Positions 51,332-60,173 of a stretch of DNA of 64,000 nt are shown piece by piece. Position 1 is the stretch's first letter. Every line of letters begins with the position of its first letter. Position numbers and translations under genes: made by a program. Location: NCBI RefSeq assembly GCF_039534915.1, contig NZ_BAAAWE010000001.1, positions 7,688,001 through 7,752,000 on the forward strand. Reading direction: 5' to 3'. The DNA comes from Streptomyces roseofulvus (lineage in GTDB: Bacteria; Actinomycetota; Actinomycetes; Streptomycetales; Streptomycetaceae). Below the pieces are notes generated by a model, which saw only the letters and a list, made by a program, of their open reading frames with translations, had not been told where the DNA came from and ran no database searches.

Positions 51332-51976
51332 TCAGTGGAGCACCTCGCGCTCCCACGCTCCGCGGGGCTGGGTGTGGAGCCGCCAGTAGTGGTCGGCGAT
51401 GTCGTCGGGGTCGTACGCCGTCCCGGGCGCGACGGCGCCGCCCACGGTGACCGTGGCGACGTGCACCCCGGACGGTCCGTACTCCGTGTCGAGCAGTTCC
51501 ACCAGCGCCCGCACCCCGGCCTTGCCGAGCGACAGGCTCACGTACGGCGGCTTCATCTCGGGCATCCCGCCGGTGACGACGAAGGTTCCGCGACCGCGCG
51601 CCGCCATGCCGGGCAGCAGGTGCGCGGCGGTGGTGAGGGCGCCGAGGACGTTGACCGCGTAGGTGTCCAGGTGGGCGCGGAGCGGGAGTTCGCCGACGGC
51701 GTCGGGCCGGATCACGGCGGCGTTGTAGACCACCGCGTCCGGCGCGCCGAGTTCGGCGACGGCCGTGTCGAGGGCGGCACGGAGCCGCGTCTCGTCGGTG
51801 ACGTCGGCGGTGAGGGGCAGCGCCCGTACCCCCAGGGAGGCGAGGGACTCGGCGCCCGCCGTCACCGTCTCCTTCGTCCGCGCGACCAGCGCGACCGGCA
51901 GCCCCTCCCGCGCGAACCGCCGGGCCACCGCCTGCCCGATCCCCGGCCCCGCCCCGATGACCAGCGCTCCCGCCAT
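51332..51976 (-). CDS. SDR-fold oxidoreductase with altered active site
   Basis: 214 residues. N-terminal VIGAGPGIGQAVARRFAREG is the cofactor loop and VVYNAAV the NAG motif. At the active site the Lys in LSLGKAG is not preceded by Tyr at the usual four-residue spacing (Leu is there), so the YxxxK dyad is missing. GGAGGAG lies five bases before the ATG. Substrate unknown; may be an unusual SDR or non-catalytic. Confidence 0.82.
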   Translation of the reverse strand: MAGALVIGAGPGIGQAVARRFAREGLPVALVARTKETVTAGAESLASLGVRALPLTADVTDETRLRAALDTAVAELGAPDAVVYNAAVIRPDAVGELPLRAHLDTYAVNVLGALTTAAHLLPGMAARGRGTFVVTGGMPEMKPPYVSLSLGKAGVRALVELLDTEYGPSGVHVATVTVGGAVAPGTAYDPDDIADHYWRLHTQPRGAWEREVLH

Positions 51977-52189
51977 GACCACTCCTCCGTCTCGCCGTGC
52001 AACGACAGAAGGGCCAACCTCCTCCGTCCGACGGATCTTCCCGGACCGCCGCCGGCACCCGCGGTGACCGGCCCGGGAAGAAACTCAGGAAAATCTCCGA
52101 GCCGGTGTAGAGAAGCCGCCCGGCGGCTCCGACCCAGGGGTGACGGCGCCACAGGGGCACCGTCGGACACCGAAGGAACGGTCGACATC

Positions 52190-52750
52190 ATGGGCAAGCT
52201 CATCCACTTCGTGCACCAGTCCCTCGACGGCTTCATCGAGGGCCCGAACGGGGAGTTCGACTGGCCGGCGATGGGCCCCGAGCTGTCGGCCCACGCGCGG
52301 GAACTCACCCCGGAAGGCACGGTCTTCCTGTACGGACGCAAGGTCTGGGACCTGATGTCCGGCTTCTGGCCGCACGCCGAGCGGTACTCGCAGGACCCGC
52401 ACGACCTGGCCTTCGCCCCGGTCTGGCGCAAGGCCCCCAAGGTGGTCGTCTCCCGCACCCTGCGCACGGCGGACCACCACACGCGGATCGTGTCCGAGAA
52501 CGTCGCCGCCGACCTCACCGCCCTGAAGGACGCCGGGCACGACCTCGTCCTCTTCGGCGGCTCCGAACTCGCCGCCCACCTCACCGAGCACGGCGTCATC
52601 GACGAGTACCAGGTCGTCGTCCACCCCGTCCTCCTCGGCGGCGGCCGCCCGGCCTTCCTCCCGGCCGCCTCCCGCACCCCGCTCGCGCTGGCCGAGACCC
52701 GCACCTTCGACGGTCGGGCGGTCCTCCTCCGCCACACCGTCGGCGCCTGA
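52190..52750 (+). CDS. RibD C-terminal/dihydrofolate reductase-like protein
   Basis: 186 residues. IHFVHQSLDGFIEGPNGEFDW at the start, TVFLYGRKVWDLM, APKVVVSRTL, LVLFGGSELAAHL and DEYQVVVHPVLLGGGRP are typical of the RibD_C/YyaP-YwjB family, a DHFR fold that binds NADPH. It probably reduces a small heterocycle; not the housekeeping folA. Monocistronic. Confidence 0.86.
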   Translation: MGKLIHFVHQSLDGFIEGPNGEFDWPAMGPELSAHARELTPEGTVFLYGRKVWDLMSGFWPHAERYSQDPHDLAFAPVWRKAPKVVVSRTLRTADHHTRIVSENVAADLTALKDAGHDLVLFGGSELAAHLTEHGVIDEYQVVVHPVLLGGGRPAFLPAASRTPLALAETRTFDGRAVLLRHTVGA

Positions 52751-52819
52751 CGGCGGGTCGGCCGGGGGTGGCCGGCGGACGGACCGGCGTTGTCGGAGGG
52801 CCCTGGCAGGATCGGGAGC

Positions 52820-53398
52820 ATGACCGATGTGACGGACCTCGTGTCGCGGGTGGCGGCCAGGGCGGAGGGCGACTCGGGGCCGTTGCCGCCGGGCATGAGC
52901 CCTGAGGACATCGCCGAGGCGGAGCGGCTGCTCGGCTTCCGGCTGCCGCCGCTGCTGGCGAAGCTGTACCAGGACGTGGCCGACGGCGGGTTCGGGCCGC
53001 CGGGCGGATTCCTTCCCCTGACGGGGGAGGGGCCGACCGTGCTGAGCACGTACGCGTCCGAGCGGCGGAGCTCGGCCCGGGACGCGATCCCGTACTGGCC
53101 CGAGGGGGTGCTGCCGGTCCTCGACTGGGGTTGCGGCATGTACGCGGCCGTCGACACCCGTACCGAGGAGGGCGCGGTGCTCCTCTACGAGCCGAACGCC
53201 GTGGACGACGACGGCGCCGCGGCCTGGTTCCTCGACGCCGGCAGCCTGGCCGCCTGGCTGGAGACCTGGCTCGCGGGGACGGGGTGGTACCGGGAGGACG
53301 CCGACGAGGACGACCTCCCGCTCGGCGGGCCGGTGCCGTGGGAGGAGGCCGCCGCCCGGATCGCGGAGCAGCCGGCGGGTCGTGAGGGCCCCGCTTGA
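52820..53398 (+). CDS. SMI1/KNR4 family protein
   Basis: 192 residues: GMSPEDIAEAERLLGFRLPPLLAKLYQDVADGGFGPPGGFLPL, YWPEGVLPVLDWGCGMYAAVDTRT, GAVLLYEPN and AGSLAAWLETWLAG. The SMI1/KNR4 fold is widespread among polymorphic-toxin immunity proteins but is also used elsewhere. No toxin gene is adjacent. AGGA and GGGAG words precede the ATG. Confidence 0.83.
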   Translation: MTDVTDLVSRVAARAEGDSGPLPPGMSPEDIAEAERLLGFRLPPLLAKLYQDVADGGFGPPGGFLPLTGEGPTVLSTYASERRSSARDAIPYWPEGVLPVLDWGCGMYAAVDTRTEEGAVLLYEPNAVDDDGAAAWFLDAGSLAAWLETWLAGTGWYREDADEDDLPLGGPVPWEEAAARIAEQPAGREGPA

Positions 53399-53425
53399 CC
53401 TTGACACGGTGGCAAGCCTTTGACT
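53395..53425 (+). promoter_or_regulatory. candidate MerR-type promoter for HEAT/MerR operon
   Basis: TTGACC at 53395-53400 and TTGACT at 53420-53425 are 19 bases apart, the long spacing typical of MerR-controlled promoters. The spacer contains CCTTGACACGGTGGCAAG, an imperfect dyad like known MerR sites. The -10 is weak, so this is tentative. Confidence 0.4.
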
Positions 53426-53447
53426 GCGGGGCGAGGAGGTGGTCCCG

Positions 53448-54164
53448 ATGACCATGACACCGCAGGACACCGACGTCGTACGGCGGGCTCTCCGGGGGCT
53501 GGAGGACGCGCGGCCGTCGGCGCGGCTGCGGGCCGCGCTGGCGGTCGGCACGAACCCGGACCCCCGGTTCGTGGACGCGCTGGTCGAGCGGTGCGCGGTC
53601 GAGCCCGAGTTCTTCGTCCGCGACATGCTGACCTGGGCGCTGACCCGGCACCCCGTCGAGCTGACGCTCCCGAGGACGCTCCGCGAGCTCGGCTCGGAGC
53701 GGGCGCAGGCGCGCAGCCAGGCGCTGCACACGCTCTCCAAGCTCGGGGACCCGCGGGCCTGGCCGGCGATCACGCGCGGGCACCTCACCGACGCCGACGA
53801 CGAGGTGGCGCGCGCCGCGTGGCGGACGGCGGTCCTGCTCGTGCCGGACGGCGAGGAGCCCGCCCTGGCCGAGGTGCTGGCCTCGCAGCTCGGGCGCGGC
53901 GGCCGGGACACCCAGCTCAGCCTCAGCCGCGCGCTGGTCGAGCTCGGCGACGTGATCCAGCCGTTCCTCGGTGCCGCCGCGACGGCCCCCGACCCGGCCG
54001 TCCGCGCGCACGCGCTCGCCACCGAGCGGATCCTGCGCGACCCGGAGACCGGGTTCGGGTACGCGATCGAGGAGGCGAAGCGCGTCGTGGCGCTCGACGG
54101 GGCGCCGGGGGAGGGAGACTGGGGCGGGTCGACGGGAGGGACGGCGAGGCGTGTTGATCGGTGA
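53448..54164 (+). CDS. HEAT-repeat protein
   Basis: 238 residues of alpha-helical HEAT-like repeats: DARPSARLRAALAVGTNPDPRFVDALVERCAVEPEFFVRDMLTWAL, SERAQARSQALHTLSKLGDPRAWPAITRGHLTDADDEVARAAWRTAV and DTQLSLSRALVELGD. No catalytic motif. GAGGAGG precedes the ATG. Its end overlaps the next gene, a MerR-HEAT fusion, by 14 bases, so the two are likely a functional pair. Confidence 0.82.
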   Translation: MTMTPQDTDVVRRALRGLEDARPSARLRAALAVGTNPDPRFVDALVERCAVEPEFFVRDMLTWALTRHPVELTLPRTLRELGSERAQARSQALHTLSKLGDPRAWPAITRGHLTDADDEVARAAWRTAVLLVPDGEEPALAEVLASQLGRGGRDTQLSLSRALVELGDVIQPFLGAAATAPDPAVRAHALATERILRDPETGFGYAIEEAKRVVALDGAPGEGDWGGSTGGTARRVDR

Positions 54165-55155
54165 GGTGGCGCGCCGCTCCGGCGTCAGCGCCCGCATGCT
54201 ACGGCACTACGAGTCGCTGGGCCTGGTGCGGCCCGCGGGCCGCACCGGCTCGGGCTACCGGGAGTACGGCGACGAGGACATCCGGCGGATCTTCCACATC
54301 GAGAGCCTCCGCTCGCTGGGTCTGTCGCTGCGCGAGATCGGCCGGGCGCTCGACGATCCCGGTTTCACCCCGGGGCAGCTGGTCGGCGACCTGATCGAAC
54401 AGACCCGGGCCCGCGTCGCCGCCGAGACCGAACTGCTCACGCGCCTCCGCCGGATCGCCGCCACCGGCCCCGCCAGCTGGGACGACGCCCTCCGGGTCGT
54501 CGCGCTCCTCCAGGCCCTGGGTTCCGGCAGCAAGGACGCCCGGCAGCGCGCCGCGCTCTCCTCGGGCGACGAGGTCCCCGTACCGGTGGAGGCGCTGGTC
54601 GAGGCGGCGCTCAGCGAGTCGGAGCCCAATGTCGCGGGCGCTCTGCGCTGGGCGCTGGCCCGCTCCGGCGGCGGCTCGACCGCCCCGCTGGCCCGGGCCC
54701 TCGGCTCCCCGTCGGCGGCGGTGCGCGAACGGGCCGTGCGGACCCTCGCCGCGCTCCCCGGCGAGGAGGCCGCCGCCCGGCTCCGCGACGGCCTCGGCCA
54801 CGCCGACCCGGTGGTCCGCGGCCAGGCGGCCCTCGCGCTCGGCGGCCGCGGGGAGCCGGCCGCGATCCCGGAGCTGGTGGAGATGGTCGTGGACGGCAGG
54901 AACGACATCGACGCGGCCGACGCGCTCGGCGCCCTCGCCGCCGACGACGGCGCGGCGGACGCGATCGCGGCCCGGCTCGTCGACCGCCTCGCCGACGCCG
55001 CCACCGGCCGCCCGGCCAGGGGCCGACTCACCCAGGCCCTCGCCGACATCCCCGGCCCCGTCGCGTCCCGCGCCCTCACCGACCTGACCGGGGACGAGGA
55101 CCCCGCCGTGGCCCTCACCGCTGCCTACCTCCGGGGGCTCCGCGACACCCCCTGA
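54151..55155 (+). CDS. MerR regulator fused to HEAT repeats
   Basis: 334 residues. The N-terminal ~110 residues are MerR: LIGEVARRSGVSARMLRHYESLGLVRPAGRTGSGYREYGDEDIRRI and the dimer helix LIEQTRARVAAETELLTRLRRI. Instead of a ligand domain, residues ~145-334 are HEAT-like repeats (GALRWALARSGGGSTAPLARALGSPSAAVRERAVRTLAAL and so on). This suggests regulation by protein contact rather than by metal or drug. GTG start at 54151, inside the end of the HEAT gene. Confidence 0.85.
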   Translation: MLIGEVARRSGVSARMLRHYESLGLVRPAGRTGSGYREYGDEDIRRIFHIESLRSLGLSLREIGRALDDPGFTPGQLVGDLIEQTRARVAAETELLTRLRRIAATGPASWDDALRVVALLQALGSGSKDARQRAALSSGDEVPVPVEALVEAALSESEPNVAGALRWALARSGGGSTAPLARALGSPSAAVRERAVRTLAALPGEEAAARLRDGLGHADPVVRGQAALALGGRGEPAAIPELVEMVVDGRNDIDAADALGALAADDGAADAIAARLVDRLADAATGRPARGRLTQALADIPGPVASRALTDLTGDEDPAVALTAAYLRGLRDTP

Positions 55156-56219
55156 CCGGTGGACGCCCGGCCGGCCGGGTGCGTCTCGCTCGTCTCCCAG
55201 GTGAGGTGGGCGGAGGCGGCGAGGGAGCGGAGGAAGCCGGCCGCGTCGAACAGCTCGCCGGCCGAGGCGACGCCGGTCGTACGGGTCCGGCCGGTGAGGA
55301 TCCGGTCCACGGCCTCGACGGCGAGCGGCGCCGTCACGGCGTAGATGTCGCGGCCGGTGGCCACCGCCCGCCGTTCGGCGCCGCCGGAGCGCACGACGAC
55401 GTCGACGAGGAAGGTCTGCGCGGACCGGCCGCGCTCGTCGACCGCCGTCGGGGCCGGCGTGTCCGCGCCCGTGACGCCGCCGGCCGCCTCGGTCGACATG
55501 TAGGTGGTCACGGTGGGGACGGACAGATGGCTCGGGATGGTGACCACATCGGCCATCGTGAACTCGCCGACGACCGGACGCGGTCCCATCGGGGCGGGGA
55601 ACGGCCAGTTCAGGGTGGGCAGTTCGTCCGTGTGGTACTCCAGGCGCCCGCCGGTGAAGCGGACCCGCCGGCCGCCGCGCCGCTCCGCCGAGACCTTCCC
55701 GGCGAGCCGGGTCCCCTCCGTGGGCTCCCAGCCGCTCAGCCCGTATGCGACGTGCGCCTCGTCCGCCGCCGTCCAGTCGCCCATCGCGGCCGTCGCCAGC
55801 AGGTCGCCGAGGCCGCCGTAGAACGCCATCGCCGGCAGGACCACCGTGCCCGCGGCCCGCGCGCGGTCGGCGAACCGGGCGAAGGTGTCGGCGTTGGCCT
55901 CGATCTCGGCCGCCACGTCGACGTACGGGATCCCGGCCCGCAGCGCCGCCTCGATCACCGGGCCGGCCGTCGTGGCGAACGGCCCGGCGCAGTTCACGAC
56001 GGCGTCGGCGCCGGCCAGCGCCCGGTCGAGCGCCGCCGGATCCCCGACCGGCGCGGGGCGGACGTCGAGCCCCGGGTGGCGCTCCGCCAGTGCCCGCAGC
56101 TTCCGGTCGTCCCGCCCCGCCAGGACCGGGACGAAGCCGCGCTCCAGAAGGTGCGCCACCACGAACCGGCCCGTGTGTCCGTACGCGCCGTACACCGTCA
56201 CCGTCTGTCCTGCCGCCAT
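55125..56219 (-). CDS. saccharopine dehydrogenase-like oxidoreductase
   Basis: 364 residues. VTVYGAYGHTGRFVVAHLLERG Rossmann motif, LDRALAGADAVVNCAGPFATTAGPVIEAALRAGIPYVDVAAE, then AMAFYGGLGDLLATAA typical of the trans-acting enoyl reductase/saccharopine dehydrogenase-like family. GGGGAG seven bases before the ATG. Substrate unknown; divergent from the GlxA regulator, which may control it. Its 3' end overlaps the convergent MerR-HEAT gene by 31 bases. Confidence 0.84.
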   Translation of the reverse strand: MAAGQTVTVYGAYGHTGRFVVAHLLERGFVPVLAGRDDRKLRALAERHPGLDVRPAPVGDPAALDRALAGADAVVNCAGPFATTAGPVIEAALRAGIPYVDVAAEIEANADTFARFADRARAAGTVVLPAMAFYGGLGDLLATAAMGDWTAADEAHVAYGLSGWEPTEGTRLAGKVSAERRGGRRVRFTGGRLEYHTDELPTLNWPFPAPMGPRPVVGEFTMADVVTIPSHLSVPTVTTYMSTEAAGGVTGADTPAPTAVDERGRSAQTFLVDVVVRSGGAERRAVATGRDIYAVTAPLAVEAVDRILTGRTRTTGVASAGELFDAAGFLRSLAASAHLTWETSETHPAGRASTGQGVSRSPRR

Positions 56220-56337
56220 GAGGTCACTCCCCGTCCTGTGCCGCGTCCGGTCGACTGCGGCCCGTGCGACCCATCCTGGAATAGTTGAACGCGCAACGGT
56301 GAGTGTCGGAAACGACGTGCCCCGTACACTTCCGGAC

Positions 56338-57303
56338 ATGACCTCAGTCGCACTGGCCGTCACCGACGGGATGCTCCACTTCGAACTCGGCATCGCCCAC
56401 GAGGTGTTCGGCTCCGCGCCGGACGCGGTGACCGTCCCCTGGTACGACCTCTCCGTCTGCGGACCCGGCCCCGTCCCCTTCGGCCCGTTCCGCCTGGAGC
56501 CCGACCACGGACTCGACCGGCTCCCGGACGCCGACACCGTGATCGTCCCCGGCTGGGCCGACGTCGACGCGGCCCCGCCCGCCGCGCTCGTCGACGCCGT
56601 GCGCGCGGCCCACGCGGCGGGCGCCCGCGTCGTCTCCCTCTGCACCGGGGCCTTCGTGCTCGCCGCCGCCGGGCTGCTCGACGGCCGCCGCGCCACCACC
56701 CACTGGGCCCACACCGACGTCCTGGCCGCCCGCCACCCCGCGGTGGAGGTCGACCCGGACGTCCTCTACGTGGACGGCGGCAGCGTCCTCACCTCCGCCG
56801 GCAAGGCCGCGGCGCTCGACCTCTGTCTGCACCTGGTACGCCTCGACCACGGCTCGTCGATCGCCAACACCGTCGCCCGCAGGCTCGTCGTCCCCCCGCA
56901 CCGGTCCGGCGGGCAGGCCCAGTTCGTCACGGCCCCGGTGCCGGAGCAGGACGGCCACCCGCTCACCGCCCTGTTCCCCTGGGCCGTCGAGCGCCTCGAC
57001 CGGCCGCTCACCGTGGAGGACCTGGCCCGGCGGGCCGGGATGAGCTCACGCCATCTGACCCGTCACTTCCGCGCGGCCACCGGCACCACCCCGCTGCAGT
57101 GGCTGCTCGCCCAGCGGATCCGCCGCGCCCAGGAACTCCTGGAGCGCACCGACGACAGCGTCGACGCCATCGCCACGGCCACCGGCATGGGCACCGCCAC
57201 GACCCTGCGCAGGCACTTCAACCGGACCCTGGGAGTCCCGCCGGACAGCTACCGCCGCACCTTCCGCACCCGCACGGGACGCGCCGGCGCCGTGGCGCCG
57301 TGA
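56338..57303 (+). CDS. GlxA family (DJ-1/AraC) transcriptional regulator
   Basis: 321 residues. N-terminal DJ-1/PfpI-like domain with nucleophile-elbow VVSLCTGAFVLAAAGLLDGRRATTHWAH, then two AraC HTH units (TVEDLARRAGMSSRHLTRHFRAATGTTPLQWLLAQRIRRAQELLE and VDAIATATGMGTATTLRRHFNRTLGVPPDSYRR). TACACT lies seven bases before the ATG and no ribosome site exists, so it appears leaderless. Probably regulates the divergent oxidoreductase. Confidence 0.88.
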   Translation: MTSVALAVTDGMLHFELGIAHEVFGSAPDAVTVPWYDLSVCGPGPVPFGPFRLEPDHGLDRLPDADTVIVPGWADVDAAPPAALVDAVRAAHAAGARVVSLCTGAFVLAAAGLLDGRRATTHWAHTDVLAARHPAVEVDPDVLYVDGGSVLTSAGKAAALDLCLHLVRLDHGSSIANTVARRLVVPPHRSGGQAQFVTAPVPEQDGHPLTALFPWAVERLDRPLTVEDLARRAGMSSRHLTRHFRAATGTTPLQWLLAQRIRRAQELLERTDDSVDAIATATGMGTATTLRRHFNRTLGVPPDSYRRTFRTRTGRAGAVAP

Positions 57304-57323
57304 CGCCGGCGCGTCCCGTGCGG
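57270..57323. terminator. 20-bp perfect inverted repeat shared by convergent genes
   Basis: Arms 57270-57289 and 57304-57323 are exact reverse complements with a 14-base loop. The left arm and loop are the last codons and stop of the GlxA gene; the right arm is intergenic before the phospholipase stop at 57331. Likely a bidirectional terminator. Confidence 0.8.
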
Positions 57324-57330
57324 ACGAGCG

Positions 57331-59385
57331 TCAGTACGTCAGGATCCCCGGGTCCGTCACTCCCTCCGCGCCCGTCTCCACGTGTCCGGCCAGGCGGCGC
57401 ACGTAGTCGGCGTGCGCGGCGGACGTGACGGTGAGGTCGTACCACCGGCCGGACGCCGACAGCGGCACCGCGAGGGTGACGGTCGCGCCCCGGGCCACCG
57501 TCAGCGTCTGCGGGGCTCCCCCGTAGGCGTGGGTGAGGGTCACCGTCGTCGTCGGGCCGGCGTTGGTGAAGGTGAGGTCCAGGCCGCCGGTGGCGGCGTT
57601 GTGGCGGGCGGTGACCTCGGGGACGGCGGTCTTGCCGGGGGAGCGGAAGCGGCGCAGGAAGCCGTTCGGGCCGTGCACGGTGAGGTCGGTGGTGCCCTTG
57701 GAGTACTTGGTGTTCCAGGTGTCCGCGATCGACGTGCCGGCCGCCGCCGTGTACGTCCAGGGGGCGTCCGTGCGGTTCGCCGAGGTCACGTAGAACTGGG
57801 CGCCGGCGGACGGCCCGCCGCTGAAGGCGAGCCGGAAGGTGCCGGCGGTGGTGTCGGCGCTCCCGTCCACGTACGGGGCGTACTTCAGCGGGCGCGTGGG
57901 CTTGGAGCCGGGCTCCTGGCGGGGCATCGAGCCGACGGCCGGCGCGGTGGCCGGGAAGTCGGGGTGGCGGTCGCGGTCCGGCGGGTAGTAGCCGGCCGTC
58001 GGCGGCAGCGCGACCGGCTGCGGCTGGGCGCGGGTGAAGTCGAAGGCCGAGGTCAGGTCGCCGCAGACGGCCCGCCGCCAGGGCGAGATCTGCGGCTCCT
58101 GGACGCCGAAGCGGCGCTCGATGAAGCGGATCACCGAGGTGTGGTCGAAGGTCTCGGAGCAGGTGTAGCCGCCGGTGGACCAGGGGGAGACGACGATCAT
58201 CGGGACACGGGGCCCGAGGCCGTACGGACCGGCGACGTACCCGGTCTTCCCGGGGAAGTGGTCCAGCGCGGTCGGGGTCGTCGACAGGCCCTGCGCGGCC
58301 GAGGCGGGGACGTACGGCGGGACGACGTGGTCGAAGAAGCCGTCGTTCTCGTCGTAGGTGATGAACAGCGCCGTACGGGCCCACACGTCCGGGTTCGAGG
58401 TCAGCGCGTCCAGGACCTGCGCGATGTACCAGGCGCCGTAGTTGGACGGCCAGTTGGAGTGCTCGGAGAACGCCTCGGGCGCGGCGATCCAGGAGACCTG
58501 CGGCAGCCGGCCGCCCTGCACGTCGGCGCGGATCCGGTCGAAGAAGCCTTCGCCCGCCTTGGCGTTCGTGCCGGTGCGGGCCTTCTCGTAGAGGGGGTCG
58601 CCCGGCTGGGCGTTGCGGTAGGTGTTGAAGTAGAGCAGCGAGTTGTCGCCGTAGTTGCCTCGGTAGGCGTCGCTGATCCAGCCCCACGAGCCGGCCGCGT
58701 TCAGGCCGTCGCCGATGTCCTGGTAGACCCGCCAGGAGATCCCGGCCGCCTCCAGGCGCTCGGGGTACGTCTTCCAGCCGTAGCCGGCCTCGGCGTTGTT
58801 GAGGACCGGGCCGCCGCCCGTGCCGTCGTTGCCGGTGTGACCCGACCACAGGTAGTAGCGGTTCGGGTCGGTCGAGCCGATGAACGAGCAGTGGTAGGCG
58901 TCGCAGATCGTGAACGCGTCGGCGAGCGCGTAGTGGAAGGGGATGTCGTCCCGGGTCAGGTACGCCATCGTCGCCTTGGTCTTGGCGGGTATCCACTGGT
59001 CGTAGCGGCCCTGGTTGAACGCCTTCTGGCCACCCGCCCAGTCGTGGTTGAGCCCCTGGAGGAACTCCATGCCGAGCTGCGCGCTCTCCGGCCGGAAGGG
59101 CAGCGTCACCTTCGAGCCGTCGGCCTGGTGCCACACGGACTTCCCGCTCGGCAGCGTGACCGGACGCGGGTCGCCGAAGCCGCGGACGCCCTTCATCGCC
59201 CCGAAGTAGTGGTCGAAGGAACGGTTCTCCTGCATGAGGACGACGATGTGCTCGACGTCCTGGAGCGTGCCGGTGGACCCCTGTGCGGGGATGGAGGCGG
59301 CGCGGGCGATGGACTCGGACAGCGCACTGAAGGCGACGGCGCCACCGGCGAGCTGAAGGAACCGGCGGCGATCGAGGTCGGCCAT
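57331..59385 (-). CDS. Tat-exported phospholipase C
   Basis: 684 residues. The Tat signal begins DRRRFLQLAGGAVAFSAL. The catalytic part has the bacterial phosphoesterase pattern: VEHIVVLMQENRSFDHYFG, SFIGSTDPNRYYLWSG, ITYDENDGFFDHVVPP and PMIVVSPWS. Two DUF756-type beta domains (GTFRLAFSGGPSAGAQFYVTS and AVPEVTARHNAATGGLDLTFTN) end the protein. This matches phosphocholine-preferring phospholipase C of Pseudomonas/Streptomyces, which cleaves phospholipids outside the cell to release phosphate-containing head groups. Confidence 0.93.
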   Translation of the reverse strand: MADLDRRRFLQLAGGAVAFSALSESIARAASIPAQGSTGTLQDVEHIVVLMQENRSFDHYFGAMKGVRGFGDPRPVTLPSGKSVWHQADGSKVTLPFRPESAQLGMEFLQGLNHDWAGGQKAFNQGRYDQWIPAKTKATMAYLTRDDIPFHYALADAFTICDAYHCSFIGSTDPNRYYLWSGHTGNDGTGGGPVLNNAEAGYGWKTYPERLEAAGISWRVYQDIGDGLNAAGSWGWISDAYRGNYGDNSLLYFNTYRNAQPGDPLYEKARTGTNAKAGEGFFDRIRADVQGGRLPQVSWIAAPEAFSEHSNWPSNYGAWYIAQVLDALTSNPDVWARTALFITYDENDGFFDHVVPPYVPASAAQGLSTTPTALDHFPGKTGYVAGPYGLGPRVPMIVVSPWSTGGYTCSETFDHTSVIRFIERRFGVQEPQISPWRRAVCGDLTSAFDFTRAQPQPVALPPTAGYYPPDRDRHPDFPATAPAVGSMPRQEPGSKPTRPLKYAPYVDGSADTTAGTFRLAFSGGPSAGAQFYVTSANRTDAPWTYTAAAGTSIADTWNTKYSKGTTDLTVHGPNGFLRRFRSPGKTAVPEVTARHNAATGGLDLTFTNAGPTTTVTLTHAYGGAPQTLTVARGATVTLAVPLSASGRWYDLTVTSAAHADYVRRLAGHVETGAEGVTDPGILTY

Positions 59386-59602
59386 GGGGGAGTAGTCCTC
59401 CGGGAGTCGAACGGACGGAAACGGAACGGCGGCCGGAGGCCGGCGTCGGAGCGCCCCAAGAAGAGCGCCCGCGAGCCACCGCCCCACGACCGTCCCGTGA
59501 CTTCCCGCTGTACACCCGGCGAAATCCCCCGCCGGGCGGTCACCGCCCGGCACCGGGCCCGCGTGCCGGACACGCGGGGGCGTCGGGGACGATGGGGAGG
59601 TG

Positions 59603-60061
59603 ATGTATCTGGACAGACGACTCGTCGGCAGCTGGTTCGGCGCCGTCGTCAACGTGATGGAGTCGACCGACATCGACTTCCTGCCGAACGGCTGGGGCTG
59701 GAGCACCCTGGACAGCGTCAGCGGACAGATGTCCGTCTCCCGCTTCCGCTGGTCCACCCCGTCCCCCGGGGTGCTGCGGCTCCGCTGCTTCTGGGAGATC
59801 AGCGGCGAGTCCGGCCGAGAAGGCTTCAAGACCGTCGAGTACGCCGAGCCGAGCGAGGAGCTCATCGTCGCGCGGTACTCCCTCGAACGACGCGAGCACC
59901 CCGTCTCGGGGGCGTACGAGAACGCGCTCGTGGTGGACCCCGCGATCGACTACGAGTCCGTCTTCTACCGGGGCGTCAGCGTGCCCACGGAGGCCGACGA
60001 CCCCTCGGCGCAGGCCGTCCCCTACCCGCCGGCGCCCCGGCCCACCGCTCCCCGGCGGTAG
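59603..60061 (+). CDS. hypothetical protein
   Basis: 152 residues: MYLDRRLVGSWFGAVVNVMESTDIDFLPNGWGWSTLDSVSGQMSVSRFRW, VLRLRCFWEISGE, EELIVARYSLERREHPVSGAYENALVVDPAIDYES. Beta-rich, lipocalin-like in feel, no export signal. GTG 59600 or ATG 59603 may start it; GGGGAGG directly precedes. Divergent from the phospholipase gene. Confidence 0.68.
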   Translation: MYLDRRLVGSWFGAVVNVMESTDIDFLPNGWGWSTLDSVSGQMSVSRFRWSTPSPGVLRLRCFWEISGESGREGFKTVEYAEPSEELIVARYSLERREHPVSGAYENALVVDPAIDYESVFYRGVSVPTEADDPSAQAVPYPPAPRPTAPRR

Positions 60062-60173
60062 CCCCGTACACCGTCGCCGGAGGCGTGGCGCTGCCGGTCG
60101 ACGGCGGCGGGACCGTCGGCGCGAGCGGGAACGCGCTCCGCCCGCACGGGCTCCGGTGCCGCGGCGGGTCCGC

